DNA of 64,000 nucleotides from Adiantum capillus-veneris (GCA_014529385.2 CM043968.1:24430513-24494512), one strand, 5' to 3'. Positions 1 to 12,737 are shown, numbered from the stretch's first letter. Made by a program: numbers and translations. Notes: generated from the letters alone by a model not told the origin.

Positions 1-1342
1 GCTTCTTCCTCTTCGTCCCCCTCCCAAAAAACTCCCGCCCCTCTTCCTGCCTTGAGTAAAAGGAACGGCCTTCTCCTCCTCCTTCCTCGGCTCTCCAACC
101 CCCAAATTCTCCCAAAAAAATCTTGCTTCCTCTTCCTTCTCAGCTCTCTTCAAGAGCTCCCCTTCCAAGCTGTCTGAAAAATGCCAAAACCTGCCCTAAA
201 CTACCAAAAATGGGGGCCCTCTTGAGCGCGTGCATGGACCCCTCCCTATTCTTGGCCGAGCCTTCTTCTTTTTTTAGCACCCCACAGGCTTCGCCTCTTT
301 TTAGCTTGCTTGGGCCCCAGACTTTCCTTGAGCCACCACTTATCCTAGCGGGGGCACCGACGGCGGCGTCAATGCTCCTGAACCTTGCTCTCAAAAGGGT
401 TTTTCCCACATAGGTGCGAAAACCACACCCAATCAGCCTAACACCTCACCATTTGATTGCCACCGACTACTACCAGTGCACCACCAATCAGCGCCATTTG
501 CAAGGCCAAAACTGCCCCCCGTCTCCTTGCTCGACCGCGAGCAGCACCACAGGTGCCACCCAACATCATGCCATAGCCCATGAGTTCCCCAAGGAGCTTA
601 CTCCCTTGTGATGCCCCTATGGAGGGGTGCAATGCAGTATAAGGACCCTGCTATTTGGCCCCTTGCTTGTGCATGTGGGGTGGAATCCCTGCCATGTGGC
701 GGCCTACAAGGGTCCCCCCTTCTTATTCCTCCAAGGCCCAAAATTTCACTACAAAAAAACTCCACTTTGCTCTGACTACATACACCTGCCATTCATTGCT
801 CGATGACCCGACCATCGAGTCGTAAATTCCCACCAAAAAAGCTCTTTGCTGGCTTCGATTCCCCTTGCATGTGATGCGCCTCGGCCATCCGATGGTCTCG
901 AACGATGCACATCAAAACTGGCAAGAAACATTAGATACCACACTGCTAACGGTTAATGGCAACTTCAAACTTCAATATTTGACCGATATGGGCTCTGTTT
1001 GACGCCCCATAGCTTCTTGTAGCCTTCACTTGCCACAGAGAACACATAAAATTGCTAGCGGAGCTCCAAAACCATCACATGGCACATCTCTCAAGGCGGC
1101 CAACCCGGCACCAACATGGCCCCCATCAAAACTTTGATTGGCAATAACTTGGCATATGTAACTCCAAATGTCGATCCAAAAAGATCGCCAAGCTCCATAA
1201 GTCATGGACTACGTGCTCATAGCCCCAAATTGGCTCAGATCACCTGGCATCACTTGGTGTTAACCACCAGCGTCCACTTCTAGTAGTCATGGGCCAATAG
1301 GAAAAGGGTAAGAGTGATCGCCGATGAGAGGCGCACTCTAAT
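1..1342 (-). repeat. Distal part of the E 3' LTR (repeat shared with 55299-55815)
   Basis: Bases 1 to about 505 match 55299-55815 closely, with small gaps and substitutions. The second copy is then interrupted by element D, so 506-1342 has no partner in the window. No convincing gene is present; the short open frames differ between the copies and are not conserved. I assign the stretch to E's 3' LTR because element A, next to it, ends at 31925, where the rest of that LTR resumes. The alternative is that 506-1342 belongs to a longer, decayed A LTR. Confidence 0.5.
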
Positions 1343-1402
1343 TGGAACATTCAAGGGTTAGTTGGCTAAGCATGGGTGCCCAAGTGTGAATGGGCGAGCT
1401 CA

Positions 1403-1410
1403 TATAAAAG
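1403..1410 (+). promoter_or_regulatory. TATA-like box in the A 5' LTR
   Basis: TATAAAAG lies in a conserved block and recurs in the 3' copy at 31551-31558. It is the likely core promoter of element A. Confidence 0.55.
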
Positions 1411-1517
1411 TCACTTAAACCTAAAAATCACTCGTTCTCTCATTTGTGCAATTGAAGAGTGCTCTTGCTCCATCTCCATCTTCTTCTTCATCTCCTTGTG
1501 TTTGTATGTGTATGCAT

Positions 1518-1651
<134 letters not shown>

Positions 1652-1887
1652 TCGAGCATTGAGACGGCACAGCGGCGGCGAGGCGGTTGAGCGCGGCACG
1701 GCGGTAGCTCCCTCTTCTTTGCGGCGAGGAATCCTCAACGAAGGCGAGCGTAGGGTGGTGAGTGACACACTCTTGCTCTCTTGAGCTTGCCAGATTATTC
1801 TAGTTGTGTGCTTGCAGCCATTTGTGGCTTGCACATAGTGTACGACAAGTCCCTTGCATTGACATGTGTGACAGACGCACACATTTT

Positions 1888-1905
1888 TGGCGCCACTCTC
1901 GGGAA
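1888..1905 (+). promoter_or_regulatory. Primer-binding-site-like sequence of element A
   Basis: TGGCGCCACTCTCGGGAA begins four bases after the LTR end at 1883. Its first seven bases match the tRNA-Asp-type site in element B, but the rest differs, so the priming tRNA is uncertain. Confidence 0.5.
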
Positions 1906-2641
1906 ATGCCATGCACTAAGCTCGAATAGCACTCTATGCTGCTTTGTGATGCATTATGAAATGTAGGAAAGGTAGAGAAAGAAGGTGTGTGTCTTGTTGA
2001 GAATCATTTGTGACCTTTGTTTTTGCTGCAGTGTATTTTTTTTGTTAATAAGGTGTCGCAATGTACTGTGTTTTCTGTTCAATCATAAGGTGTTAGCTTT
2101 AAGCTATTAGATCTATAATGCTAGATCTGTAAGGTACAGTAAGTAGATCTATTAGTTAATTAGTTGTTGTAGTACTGTGCTAGTGTGTAACAATAGCTCT
2201 GTTAGTTGCAAGTAGGTAGGTTAGGTGTGTGTGTGTGTGCTCATGCGTGCGGTGCGACAGTAGCAGCGACCTTATGCAAAAAATAAAAATAAAATTAAAA
2301 AATTTTAAAGGTAGGATCGGGATTGGGAATATTCCCCAGGCCCAAGCCCAAGCTCAGGCCACAGTCACCCTTTACAATTACTTATTTTAGCCTCATGCCT
2401 AAGTAAAAATCGACCCTTTTGAGGACCAACGGAGCTTCAAGTAACCGAACACATTGTGTTGTAAAGCACACCACAATCCCCTGAGTGATACGCTTGTTTT
2501 GAGCTATCACATGCTCTAATCCAAAAATTGATCGTAAAAAAAGACATTAAAAACGAGTGAAAACAGAGTGTAAAACACCCAAAAAATCAAGCGGTTAACC
2601 TTCGAGAGTATTCGCCGACGCTTGTAGGGTGCCAAAGACAC
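1906..2641 (+). other. Untranslated leader of element A
   Basis: AT-rich stretch between the primer site and gag. It contains short TG runs and no recognisable domain. The palindromes found in the leaders of B and C are absent. Confidence 0.5.
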
Positions 2642-4467
2642 ATGCATCTACGCTCTGATAGTGTTCTAGAGGTCGAGCAACTAGCGAGCACTTTGACTTA
2701 CGCGGGTTCTCAATACCCAACTACCTTAGGTTACAGGCCCTCGACGGGGACCCAAGGTAGTACCACTCAGGACCCGTATATTACGTCCCGTGACTCTTCC
2801 TGTGACTACGACACCATGGAGGGTTACCCAATGGCTAATATTGATAGCTCAAGCCAAGACATGCATGCCATGGGCCCACAATCCGGGCCAAGCGTGCTTA
2901 GCCACTTGAAGGAAACCTTTAGTAGAGCCACTCGCTTCGAACATGGAGCTAATGATATAAATGAGGGGGGTGGGGAAGTAAATGTGCCATTCATGACCAA
3001 CGTAGATCCCATGCTCTTGGAGAGTGTGCACGTGAATACTTCATTCATTGCACCCTCTTGACTCTTCAAAGTTATTCCCCTCCGAGGTCATATTAGCTGA
3101 TGGTAAGCCTTGCCCAAGTGCAAGAGGTTGAGCGATATATCATTGCGGCTAGGGAAAAGGAAATTAAGAGCTTACGCAAGGCAGAGCAATGAAGAGAGTT
3201 AAAAGCGAAAGCCCCTATGTCAATATCCTTGCTAGGAGAGCAATCAAGTGCTCCTGAATTAGCGACCATTAAGGGTCGACTCATAGAGAGCCACATTGCA
3301 TCTAGTTCAAAAGACATCCCTAGCACCTCAATCCTAGATGGAGTGTTCTTAAATGAGAACTGGGAGTACGAACTACAAACAAAAACTCTAACCAACCTAT
3401 ACATAGGTCACACCTATCACGTGGGTTGGTTAGATGTCCTACAATCCACAACGGGTGCTACTAGTGTAGAGGATCAACAACAAAGAGTTTGTGAGGCCAT
3501 CCATAGGGTTATTGAGCTAGAGAGACAGAACAAGGGGATGCACATTCCTTCAACGGGTCTCATGAGATTCTTGGATACAGGGAAGGCTAAACAACCAACC
3601 TTATCACAAATGGAGACTCCCTTGGTAAGTCCGATATATCCTCCATATGTTGTTTCTCCAGGGGTCTCAGTACAATCTGAGCCCACAAGTGATAGCTTTA
3701 CCTTTCCAAGTTTAGCTCATCTCTCTCTTGATGACACCTCGGCTACCATGCCTACCACAATGATGGGCATGCCAAGAAACACGCCATGGACCTCATTTGT
3801 TAGTAAAGCACCACTACATGGTAGCTCAATGCCTGCAATAGTACCTACAAGTGTGTACCAATCGTATACACCTATAGGTCCTTGTATTCATGTAGTTCCT
3901 ACCCCTCCCATTGTTTCAAAAACCTATTCTCCACAACCACAACACCCAAGCTCTTATTTCCATGAGATCATACCGGCTAACATTAGCATGTCACATCCGA
4001 CGTCTGCTATGCCTAGGGCCGCACATATGAACTTGGGCCACCACCTGGCACAACACCGTACAAAACTTGGAACCCAAGGGCTTCCTATGCGCCAAGCCCA
4101 ATTCCAATACCTACTCCACATGTAGTCTCTCGAGCGCCTTCACCCACGGTGCCTGCTCACTTAGCTAACTTGGCAACATTGGCTCAAGCTATCAGTCGAT
4201 CTATTGTTGAGAATATGTGTAACATGCCTAATAGAGAGCCTAGAATTAAGGTAGTACAAATAGCCAAGATCACATAAAAATTTAGTGGGGGGATGTGAGA
4301 AAGCATATCGAAGTGTTTGAACAAATATGTGATTCTCTAGGAGAACACAATGACTTGGATAAGAGTAATGCTTTAAGCCTAACCTTAAGTGGGAAGGCTG
4401 GGGATTGGTATCGAACCCTAAGGGTAGAAGAAAAAAGGATTATGACATGAGGATATCTGCAATGGTC
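2642..4467 (+). pseudogene. Element A gag remnants
   Basis: Two open pieces (2642-3061 and 3217-4125) and a broken tail to about 4467 make up a decayed gag. The first begins with a MHLRS-like start resembling the MNLRSGR start of B gag. The second is rich in P, S and T and has no known fold. Around 4310-4430 a frame-broken piece reads like a gag core (SGKAGDWYRTL), the usual helix before the zinc knuckles. Most of the gag core seen in B and C is missing. Stops occur at 3061, 4125 and through 4260-4500. Confidence 0.6.
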
Positions 4468-5664
4468 TAGAGAAGGGAGCAACAATGGTGCTCAATTTGC
4501 TATGGTCCACATAGTACCAGTGATGAATGCCCTATGTTTAGAGTAAAATTTTATGGGAATTGCAATGGCTATGGTAGGTATGGTCATCAAGCCAAGGATT
4601 GCATAGTATTTAAATGTGCAATGGCCAATAAACCAACCTTAGCATGGACAAGCACACCTCAAGTGCCTGCATTGATGCCGGCCCCACCTCTTGAACAAAC
4701 GTCACAACACATGGTCCCTAGGGCCCAAAATGTTTTTCAAACAACACCCTTACCACCTCCAATGCTAGGACCACAACCACCACATCCGAGAATCACTTCT
4801 GTGAATCAGGTGGATTGTGAGTCATCTATTGCTGGTTTGGAAGGCTGTGAGGAAGATATAGACCCTAATATTACATATGGGATTGATGCACTTGAAGAAA
4901 TTCCACAATATTACATGGAGGACTATTGGGGACAAGTCAAATTTGTCTATCAAGTAGCTACTCTTGCGGAAAGATGCCAAAATATCAATTACATTGCAAA
5001 AAGACCACCTCTTCAATGCTATGAGTGTGGAGGTCCACATTGTGTTGTTGAATGTGCCATTAAACTACAAAAGAATGCCACACTAATGCAAACCAATCAC
5101 GCGAGAACATCTACAATGCCGATACTCATGTGTAATCAATGTGGCATAGATCATTTGATTGCCCAATGTCCAAATAATCCAAATGCACCGAAGATCACGC
5201 CATTAAATTTGATTCAGGTTACATACGGGCCATCACAATTTACACGTGTGGTACCAGTATACGTACTCACACGATCGATGCTCCAAAAACAAAATTATAT
5301 TCTTGAAGAAAGAGACACAGCATCAATTGCCCAATCTCAGAAGAAGAATAAAATACAAAGAAAGAGATCACAAAAAGCAGCAATGTCAGACCCCAATTCA
5401 AAGACCAACATAGGGACTAGTGATGACTCCGTATATATGAACAATGTTGAAGATGATTTTGATTCAGGTGAACCCATGGAGACCAAAATAACTACTAGGA
5501 AAGAAACCAACAAGGAATATCGTCATGAGCCACAATGGCCAGGATCTAAGAAGAAGATAGGAACTTATCCAAACCCTATAGAGGAGATTGAGCGAGTGAA
5601 GCAATTGATGAGTTTGGTAAAAGATACCCAAAGGGATCTAGAACTAGTACCTAGGCAGATCTAG
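4460..5664 (+). pseudogene. Element A zinc-knuckle and linker region
   Basis: A mostly open frame (from 4534) with at least three cysteine-rich knuckle-like motifs: C-x2-C around CSICYGPHSTSDEC (about 4475), CNGYGRYGHQAKDC (about 4561) and the pair CYECGGPHCVVEC and CNQCGIDHLIAQC (about 5020 and 5130). These bind nucleic acid in Gag. A lysine/arginine-rich linker follows. The same pair of knuckles is in B (CYKCGGDHLMNVC, CTECGVTHFIEDC), which shows shared ancestry. The spacing C-x2-C-x4-H-x4-C is preserved in some knuckles and damaged in others. Confidence 0.7.
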
Positions 5665-5676
5665 ATTACAGACACA

Positions 5677-7395
5677 TTGTTCCCTACACAACAACAATCT
5701 CACAAAGTCCATAGACCCCTAGCCATACCTAGTGTCATCCAAGAAGAAAGTGACTTAAAGTCATGGGAAAGTGTGCGTACTCACTTCTTGTTGGAAAGAA
5801 TGTTTACAGAGGGCTACCTAACCCTATCAAAGAAATGGAGATCCCATCTTTCCCACATCAAGGGACTGAAGCCCAAAAGGTGCCATTAAATATTGCCAAA
5901 CTGATGGATTTCATGGCTTCAGAAGTCAAAACCACTATCATGTCCAAACTATGTGGACACCTTGAGCTATTCTTAACTCTTCGATCTTTCCTCAATGGAG
6001 AACTAAAAGTCAAGCTACCACAATTTGCACAGATGGATGGAGCTAGGGAGTTCCAATAGAGGAGGAACACTTAGATCCACAACCCACCTAGATGAGAACC
6101 TTGTTGTAGAAATACATGTTAACAAGTTGGGACAATACTTTGAGGGTGATGAATCCAATGCAACCCTACCAATCACTACCAAGGGATTAACTGTAAAGGA
6201 AATCCAATGCAACCCTACCAATCACTACCAAGGGATTAACTGTAAAGGAAATCCTTGATGGTGGCACTGGGGTTAGCATTGTGACTAAAAATTGATGGGA
6301 ACTATGGGAAGACCTCACCTTGGGACCACAACCATAGTAGTAAAGATGGCCAATGGGTCTATTGTTAAACCTATTGGGATGCTAGAAGATCCCAAGATCA
6401 AGGTCTTTGGACATAAAATAAGAAATACCTTCATTGTTATGGATTTCTCCAAGCACACTATGGAATTTGAGATGATATTAGGACGTCCTTTCATGATGGA
6501 AGCAAAAATGGTGCATGACTGGTTTAAAAACCTTGTCTACTTGCAATTCCAAAATACTGTCATTCAAGTGGATCTTGTAACTGGTCAAGCACATCCTCAA
6601 GGAAACAGGTTTATAATTGATCTTAGATCTGACACCACAGTTCACTCGGCCCCATTACAGTATTGTTACACATGTAAAATGGACATTGATCTTGGGAAAG
6701 ATTCTCCTTATATGGATGTTCTACTTGGGATGACTAAGTCAGACAATGTGGATTGGGTCCACTTACCAGCAACCATAGACACTTGGGAAAACAGAGGGAT
6801 GACTTGGGTAACACCTGAGGTGGATGAAATGTCACCACTCGTACCCTTAAATATGATGGAAGCAATGCACATAGCTTCTGATGACCTACAAGATGAAGGT
6901 TTGACTGGCATTGGAACTAGTAGCGTCTCACAAGATTATAGCCCACACAATTTGGAGTCAGAATCATCAATTGAAATTGACACTGAGGACAAAGAATTTG
7001 AGTTAAATCTTAGTGCAAATGTGGGGACAAACTATGCAGGACCTAGTGGTACCCTAGATGACAATCTATCCAAGGGAGCAGAAGACACAAGTAGCGATTC
7101 ATCTAGTGACTCTTCACTAGAGATTGGTCGTAATCCAAGATTAGACAAGAAGAGTAAGAGATATAAGAGGCGATGATATCGAGCAAATGTGCTTGCTAAA
7201 ATAAATGAAAAGAAATCTACCACGGAATGGCTTAATTATATAGGGGCATGTGATGCTCATTGGAAGTTGGTAGATAATTGGGGTGAATACCTTCAAAGCG
7301 TTATGTGGTGTAGTCCACAACCCATTGACATCACACAACTAGAGGCTACAGAGAAGCCAAATTTGAGTCGTACCGTAAGGAGACAAAAAAATTGA
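5677..7395 (+). pseudogene. Element A first protease and linker, frame-broken
   Basis: The pieces match the B polyprotein in order: a pre-protease region (5763-6059), the protease core around 6120-6600 and an acidic linker to 7395. The active-site triad reads DGGTG rather than the DSGAG of B. A stop follows shortly, and a 49-bp tandem duplication (6152-6249) breaks the frame just before the site. The second half is clear: ILGRPFMMEAKMVHDW. Without repair this cannot make an active enzyme. Confidence 0.75.
6152..6249. repeat. Perfect 49-bp tandem duplication in the A protease
   Basis: Two adjacent identical 49-base copies, 6152-6200 and 6201-6249. The length is not a multiple of three, so the duplication shifts the frame just upstream of the protease active site. 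Confidence 0.95.
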
Positions 7396-7431
7396 GAGTT
7401 AGCTTAACAACAAAAGGAATCGGAAGTGAAA

Positions 7432-7597
7432 TCATAGTCCACAGAACAACAGAACCCCACAGACTTACACCCTGCACCTGAACAACAGAACCCCACAGAC
7501 TTACACCCTGCACCTGAACATTTCAAATCATAGTCCACAGAACAACAGAACCCCACAGACTTACACCCTGCACCTGAACATTTCAAATCATACACCA
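7432..7597. repeat. Coding minisatellite with a 36-bp unit in element A
   Basis: Three copies of a 36-base unit are separated by a repeated 24-base spacer. In the plus frame the unit reads EQQNPTDLHPAP, so it was an in-frame repeat in the linker between protease and RT before a stop arose in one spacer. Confidence 0.9.
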
Positions 7598-7599
7598 CA

Positions 7600-8493
7600 G
7601 AGGAACGTAAGGTTGTGTATACAAAGGCTCAAAGAAAACCTAGCAATGGAAGCAATGGAGTTTATGACGGTCCAGTGATAGTTAAGGAAATAGAGTTAGC
7701 AGACCCAGGAGAAGATCCCAAACCTCTTTTCATTGACCAAGATTTGACAGAGACTGAGGAGTGTGTACTTAAAGAATTCAAGGATATATTTTCTTGGACA
7801 TATCATAATATGCAGTGAAGAAATTCCGCTACTACCTTCTTGCCAACAAGCTTTTTTTCTATGTGGATCATCAACCCTTGTTGTACCTAGTAAATAAACC
7901 TTTTTCCACAGGAAGAATTACATGATGGTTGTTAATTCTCCTTGAGTTTGATTTTACCGTTGTGGTGAGACCTGGTAAAATACATGTCATGGTGGATCAT
8001 TTGTCTCACATACCCAATGGTGAAGCCCCTACTGGAGTCGATGATGAATTGCCCGATAATTTCTTATTTCTAGTCAAGGCCATACCTAAATGGAGTGAGA
8101 ATATTGTGAACTTCTTAGTTAATGATTTTCCACCCAAAGAGCTTCGTAAGGACATAGCTCAAAAAATGTTAAAAGAATGTGAACTTATTCTCTCATTGCA
8201 GGAACTCTCTACAGGCTAGGGAAGAATGATATTCTTAGAAGTAGTGCCCGTGAGGATGAGTATTTGTACATACTGCAAGAAGCCCACATGGGTATAGCCA
8301 GAGGACATTTCTCAGGGGAACTAACAGCAAGAAAGGTGTTGCAATCAGGCTATTGATGGCCTACCTTATTCAAGGATGCATCATTTTTTGCAAAAGGATG
8401 TGATGAATGCCAACGTTACAAGATCACACAACGAAAGGATAAGATGCCCTTACATCCTATTAAAGTGACTCAACCATTTGAGAAATTGGGTTT
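7600..8493 (+). pseudogene. Element A pol remnant: RT deleted, RNase H tail, integrase start
   Basis: The frame at 7615-7818 is the pre-RT connector (DIFSWTYHNM, as in DVFAWSYKDLKG of B). It then jumps within a few bases to the end of RNase H (VKKFRYYLLANK), so almost all of RT is gone. The deletion point near 7812-7816 has the microhomology ATGCA. The tail of RNase H, a single H2C2 zinc module (HMGIARGHFSGE to CDEC, 8285-8412) and the first residues of the integrase core follow, until B interrupts at 8494. B and D carry an additional upstream H2C2 module here. Confidence 0.8.
8489..8493. repeat. Target-site duplication of element B, left copy
   Basis: GGTTT directly precedes the TGTTAAGG start of the B LTR and is repeated at 27519-27523 after the other LTR. 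The host integrase gene reads on across the joined site. Confidence 0.95.
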
Positions 8494-9433
8494 TGTTAAG
8501 GCGGTTACGCCGCTAGCGGAAGCTAAATAGCGAGAACTCAACCAACAACAGAATTTGTCAGACGAGGACGGAGCTTGACCCGCAGGCGCATGGAAACAAC
8601 TAGGTGGGTGTCAAATCACCTACTCGACCTTCTAATGACAATCACTACTAAGGAAATCAAATCTAAGTTCTAAAACACGCAAGTGACTGAAATCCGTACT
8701 ACGAACGAATGCTATACGAAACAGGATCTAGAATCATCGAATCGATCTCAAACTCAAGGGGAAGTCTATACACTAGGTAAGAACAACACCCTAAAGACTT
8801 GAACTGCAAAATCAACCTATAACCACTCCGTGCGGTAAACGCGTATGAAGACAGGCCGAAAATTACAGGTGACCGAAACTTGACCCCGATGGTACGAATG
8901 TGTAGCTCTACTCGTTGTGGTTCTATAGATATGCTGCACGCTCTATTCCGACACACGAGTTGGAAGAAAACTCACACCGAAGCTCGTAGGAACTTACCAC
9001 ACGTAGAAGCCGATAGTGCGCACTCTTGGTATCTGTGCGTAGCTCTCGCCGTTGCTAACACAATGGCGGTGTCGCTTCTCCAATGGCGGCCCCGTAGCTC
9101 GCGTAGCAAGAAGATAAGACTCTCTCTCTCTCTCTCTCTCTCAGACACAGTCACGGCGCTCCAAAACTCCTTTTGATTAATAATTGAATCCCCCCTTTTA
9201 GGTTACAAAACTTTGGCTTATATACCTCAGCCTTGGAGGTGAAAACATCTCTAATTATTTACATCAGCAGGTGAAATTACGTCGGGATTACAAGCTGGAA
9301 ACTCAATTGAGTCCCGTTACTTAATGAATGGCTCAAATCAAAATTAATGTCGGAAAGACATTTATTACAATCAATGGTTACAAAATGATGGGTGTGAGCA
9401 AAAATGCGGGTGTGATCCTCTGCTGGCTCAACA
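8494..9433 (-). repeat. 3' LTR of element B
   Basis: A 940-bp direct repeat of 26579-27518. It starts TGTTAAGG and ends CTCAACA on the plus strand. A TATA-like box (minus strand TATATAAG, plus positions 9217-9224) and a CT run at 9121-9142 are present in both copies. The open frames inside it (e.g. 8880-9176) recur in the other LTR and are not genes. Confidence 0.97.
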
Positions 9434-9444
9434 CTCCCCCCTCC
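9434..9444 (-). promoter_or_regulatory. Polypurine tract of element B
   Basis: The minus strand reads GGAGGGGGGAG immediately before the TGTTGAGCC start of the 3' LTR. It is the plus-strand DNA primer site of the element. Confidence 0.9.
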
Positions 9445-9481
9445 GCGTTCATGTCGTCCCTGACATGACTTTTAGGCTTGA

Positions 9482-12400
9482 TCAATAGAGTCCTGTCGTC
9501 TTGAGCATCTGCAAATGTGATTCGTAGCGTAGGTTGCCGATGGTCAAGGTTGGGCCGAATATTTTGCTTTCGTGAGTGAAAAAGCCGGTGTAGAAAGCTT
9601 CTTCGAATGTTTGCATGTGGAAGCTAGGCAAAAACATAATTCTTTGGTATAAGAGATGTAACACCTTTGGTGATGGCTGCAAAGAAAGATCATACATCAT
9701 ATATGTCACTGTGTCGGCCGTCGATAGTAGACTCGAGGTCGTGGCTTTATCTGGCGCGAACACTTCAATGCATGCTAAGAGAGTCCTGCAGATTTTCTTT
9801 AGCATCTGACACGAAAGGTCAGGAGAGCCAGTAAAGAGTTTGATGGTGCCCGTTAGGGTTTTCACCATGTAGGCTTTACCTATTCTCTCTCCTGCCTTTG
9901 GTCCTGGCATCCTTGGGTAATTAAGCCAATTTGGCTTCTTTTCTGCAATCCTGCCATGCTCTTTCCAGCTTCTGACTCTTGGCACCGGGCAGAAGGTTGC
10001 ATCCTCCCGAATCTCTTTGGAGCCTCTACCAAGTAGATGAGGTAGGCTGGGTATTTGTTCAGCCAACCTTTCCTCCATCTAGGTTGAGAATCTACAATCT
10101 TCTTTGATTGTTCATCCTTTGTGATGTCGCCTTCATAAAGAGCGACATACTGCTCCTCCTCTATTCTCTTTTTCGTCTTTATCACTTCAAATTTCATCAG
10201 AGGGAAAGGCAGGCTGGGTTGCATCCACTCTTCGTGGAGCACTTTTGTGTCTAAACCTTGAAGTCTAATGGAGATGAGGAGTCTCCTTTCCCATTCCATT
10301 TCCGCCTTGGCACTTTCCTCTGTTGACTTTTCTATTTGGTCCTGGAGCCTTTGTTCTTCTCTCTTCAGAGATTCCTGAAGTCGAGGCCACTTCTTGAACT
10401 GGGGCTGGATCTTCAATTGTGGTTGCCTCTCCAGTTTCTGGTAGCTCTATGGCTGCTCCCCCTGCTTCTTCTTGTGGTGTCTCTGTTTCTCTTCTTTGTT
10501 GCTCTTGGAGGTCTTGGAGCTGTTTGCGGAGGGCCTCATTTTCTGTCCTTAGTGTTTGGTTTTCTGATGTGAGCCTCTCCTCTGCAGCCAATGATCCCTC
10601 CGCCATGTGCAATCTTTGCACTTGCTCTAACCTCAGCTCTCTTTGCAGACTTCTGACCTGATCTTCCAGAGCTGGTACGAGGGCTCCCTCTTGTTCTGTT
10701 CCTGCTCTGCTAGCTCTAGGGGTGGTCCTGAGTCTCGTGATTGTCCTTTCTTGAAGTTCGACTCTTTCCCTCAGCTCAATGAGCTCATCCTTGGCTGCCT
10801 CCAGCTCATCTTCTATTCGCTCCTTTGCTTCCTGTGAACTTGTTACCTCTCTTGAAGCTTCGGCTAGTTGGAGTATCAAGCCGTCCCTCTCGTTTTCTGC
10901 GTCGTAGAGTGATGATTTATGACTTTCAGATTCAGTCATAGCATTCTCTAACTTCTTCTGCAACTCTGCTTCCTTTTGTTTTGCTGTCTCAAGTGCTACT
11001 TCCTTTGCTCTGGATCTTTCTTTAATCTTGCTGAGCAGTTCATGCACCATGTGCATGTCTTTTTCATCTTCATCTGTCAACTTGACAGCTCTTTCTGCCA
11101 CCACCTCCAATGGCTTCGGCTTGACCATTTTTTCTTCACTCTCCATTGTACCCTTTGTCTTTTCTTTCGTCCCTTTCCGATCATCTTGTTTCCGTAGGGA
11201 TATCCCATAAACTGCCTCCAGGGCCTCTTTTTCACTGTATCCGATCGCTACCAGATCCTCATAATCATCTTTCTTTTGCTGAACTCGATCTATCTCCGTT
11301 TCCTTGGTCCCGGCCTCCGGCTTTTCCATAATTTCTGTTTCTATTTCTATTGTGGTTTCCTCCACAATAATTTCCATCTTCTTCGGGCTTGGTACAACAG
11401 TAAAAGAGGGCTGATTGTCTTCAGTCACCTTGGCTTTCCCTTTGTTTGCTTGCCTTACTGTCTCTTTAGGTTCAGTAGACTCATCTATTTTTCTCTTCCC
11501 CTTGTCGTCCTTTTGCAGCTCAGCTTTTAAAAGCTGTACTTCCTCTTCAGTATAAGGCTCGACAGGTTGCTGCTCCAGTATGGCCTCCGACTCCTCATAA
11601 GCTCTAATATATTGATCATATTGATCAACATGTGGCCTGGCTGAGCTGGTTCCGACTTTACTGGGGTCTGGCACCCACATTTCTTCGAAGTCCCCCTTTA
11701 GAGCTCTTTCCGCTCTAAACTGCTCCACCAGCCTTTCCATTCTTGCGGCTTTTTGACTTTTGGTTTGCTTGGGATCGGCCTTCTTCTTCGCTTTCTTCTT
11801 GAGCGGCTCGTCCACAGCCTCCTCAGGTTCTGAAACTATTTCTAGTTTTCGGTGTGCTCTTGTGGACACCCTCTTGGATACTTCTTGTTGTTCTTCCTCC
11901 TCATCGGCTTCTCTAAGCCACTCATTCTGGGAGGGAATCTGTGGCCCTTGATCCTAGCTCCAATAGCTTCATAAGCTATTCTTGTTAGGATTTCTCCTCC
12001 TCCTATGTACTTTGGCTTCTGGTTGTGCATGGCGATTACTTGCTCGTGGATGTATTGAGCATAATTCACCTCCTTTGGCACGTTGCTCTTCAGTGCCCAT
12101 GTGATGGTTGTCGCAATGGCATGGGGTGGTGTAGTATACTTCTGCGGTCTTTTACTGCACACATGGAAAAACTGGTTGTATAACGGCAAAGGGTTGCCGC
12201 TCGTTGATCTGCCATATCTCCGTAGGTTGTATTTTGTTTCTTTGATCCATAGACCTCTATGGCCTCCCTTCTTTCTCTGACAGAACTCCCTTTGTTGTGC
12301 AGCTTCAATGCATCTGCAATGAGCTGTGGAGTGATCTGTACTTCAACTGTTTCTCCATCCATGGCTGTCAACGTGGCTTTCCCATCCTTCTGAATGGATG

Positions 12401-12737
12401 TTGCCAACTCATACACTCTTCTTGTGTCTACACCTGATGGTCTCGAGGTGAAGAACCTGTGTAAGTCAGCCTTTTCCAGGTATCTGCTTATGTTCTCTGA
12501 TCTGCTATAATCCACTAATTCTCGTGGGATCATAGGTACATCGACCGATTGCCCTTGAGGATCTCTGAAAGTCCCCTGGTAGATCTTTATTCCCTCTTTT
12601 TCTAGTACTGCTTCCTCCACCCAAGTCTTGGTTGGCTTGAGGGTTTCTGTTGGAATATCAAAAGGTTCTGCCTCTGCAAGAGCATCCTTGATGGTTGGTC
12701 TTTTTCTCTTAGTTGCTGATGACTTAGCGGAATCCAT
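9482..12737 (-). pseudogene. Element B third ORF: coiled-coil protein of unknown function
   Basis: A set of overlapping frames in the envelope position, sense to the element, begins with ATG at 12737. The first 215 residues (to 12090) start with a basic KRKRP stretch and form a globular-looking domain. After a frameshift, 12189-11842 continues it (YNQFFHVC, then HAIATTITWALK). Then 11869-10265 holds a charged linker and about 200 residues of heptad-rich coiled coil (LENAMTESESHKSSLYDAEN region). Frames 10416-9880 and 10078-9482 complete the C-terminus. I see no signal peptide or membrane segment, so this is not a typical envelope. The globular part loosely resembles the plant-transposon-associated domain of some Athila-like elements, at low confidence. 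At least three frameshifts break it. Confidence 0.65.

Noticed and set aside
1-632. Open frames at the window start that could be host exons
   Set aside because: The segment is repeated at 55299-55815 with frame-breaking differences; no domain is recognised.
4822-5040. Many antisense frames of 60-100 residues inside gag and pol genes
   Set aside because: They shadow coding regions on the other strand, with no independent support.
8880-9176. 98-residue plus frame, repeated at 26965-27261
   Set aside because: It lies in the B LTR, antisense to the element, and is repeated only because the LTR is.
9482-12737. Third ORF of B as a retroviral envelope gene
   Set aside because: There is no signal peptide, transmembrane segment or furin-like site; the coiled coil is soluble and charged.
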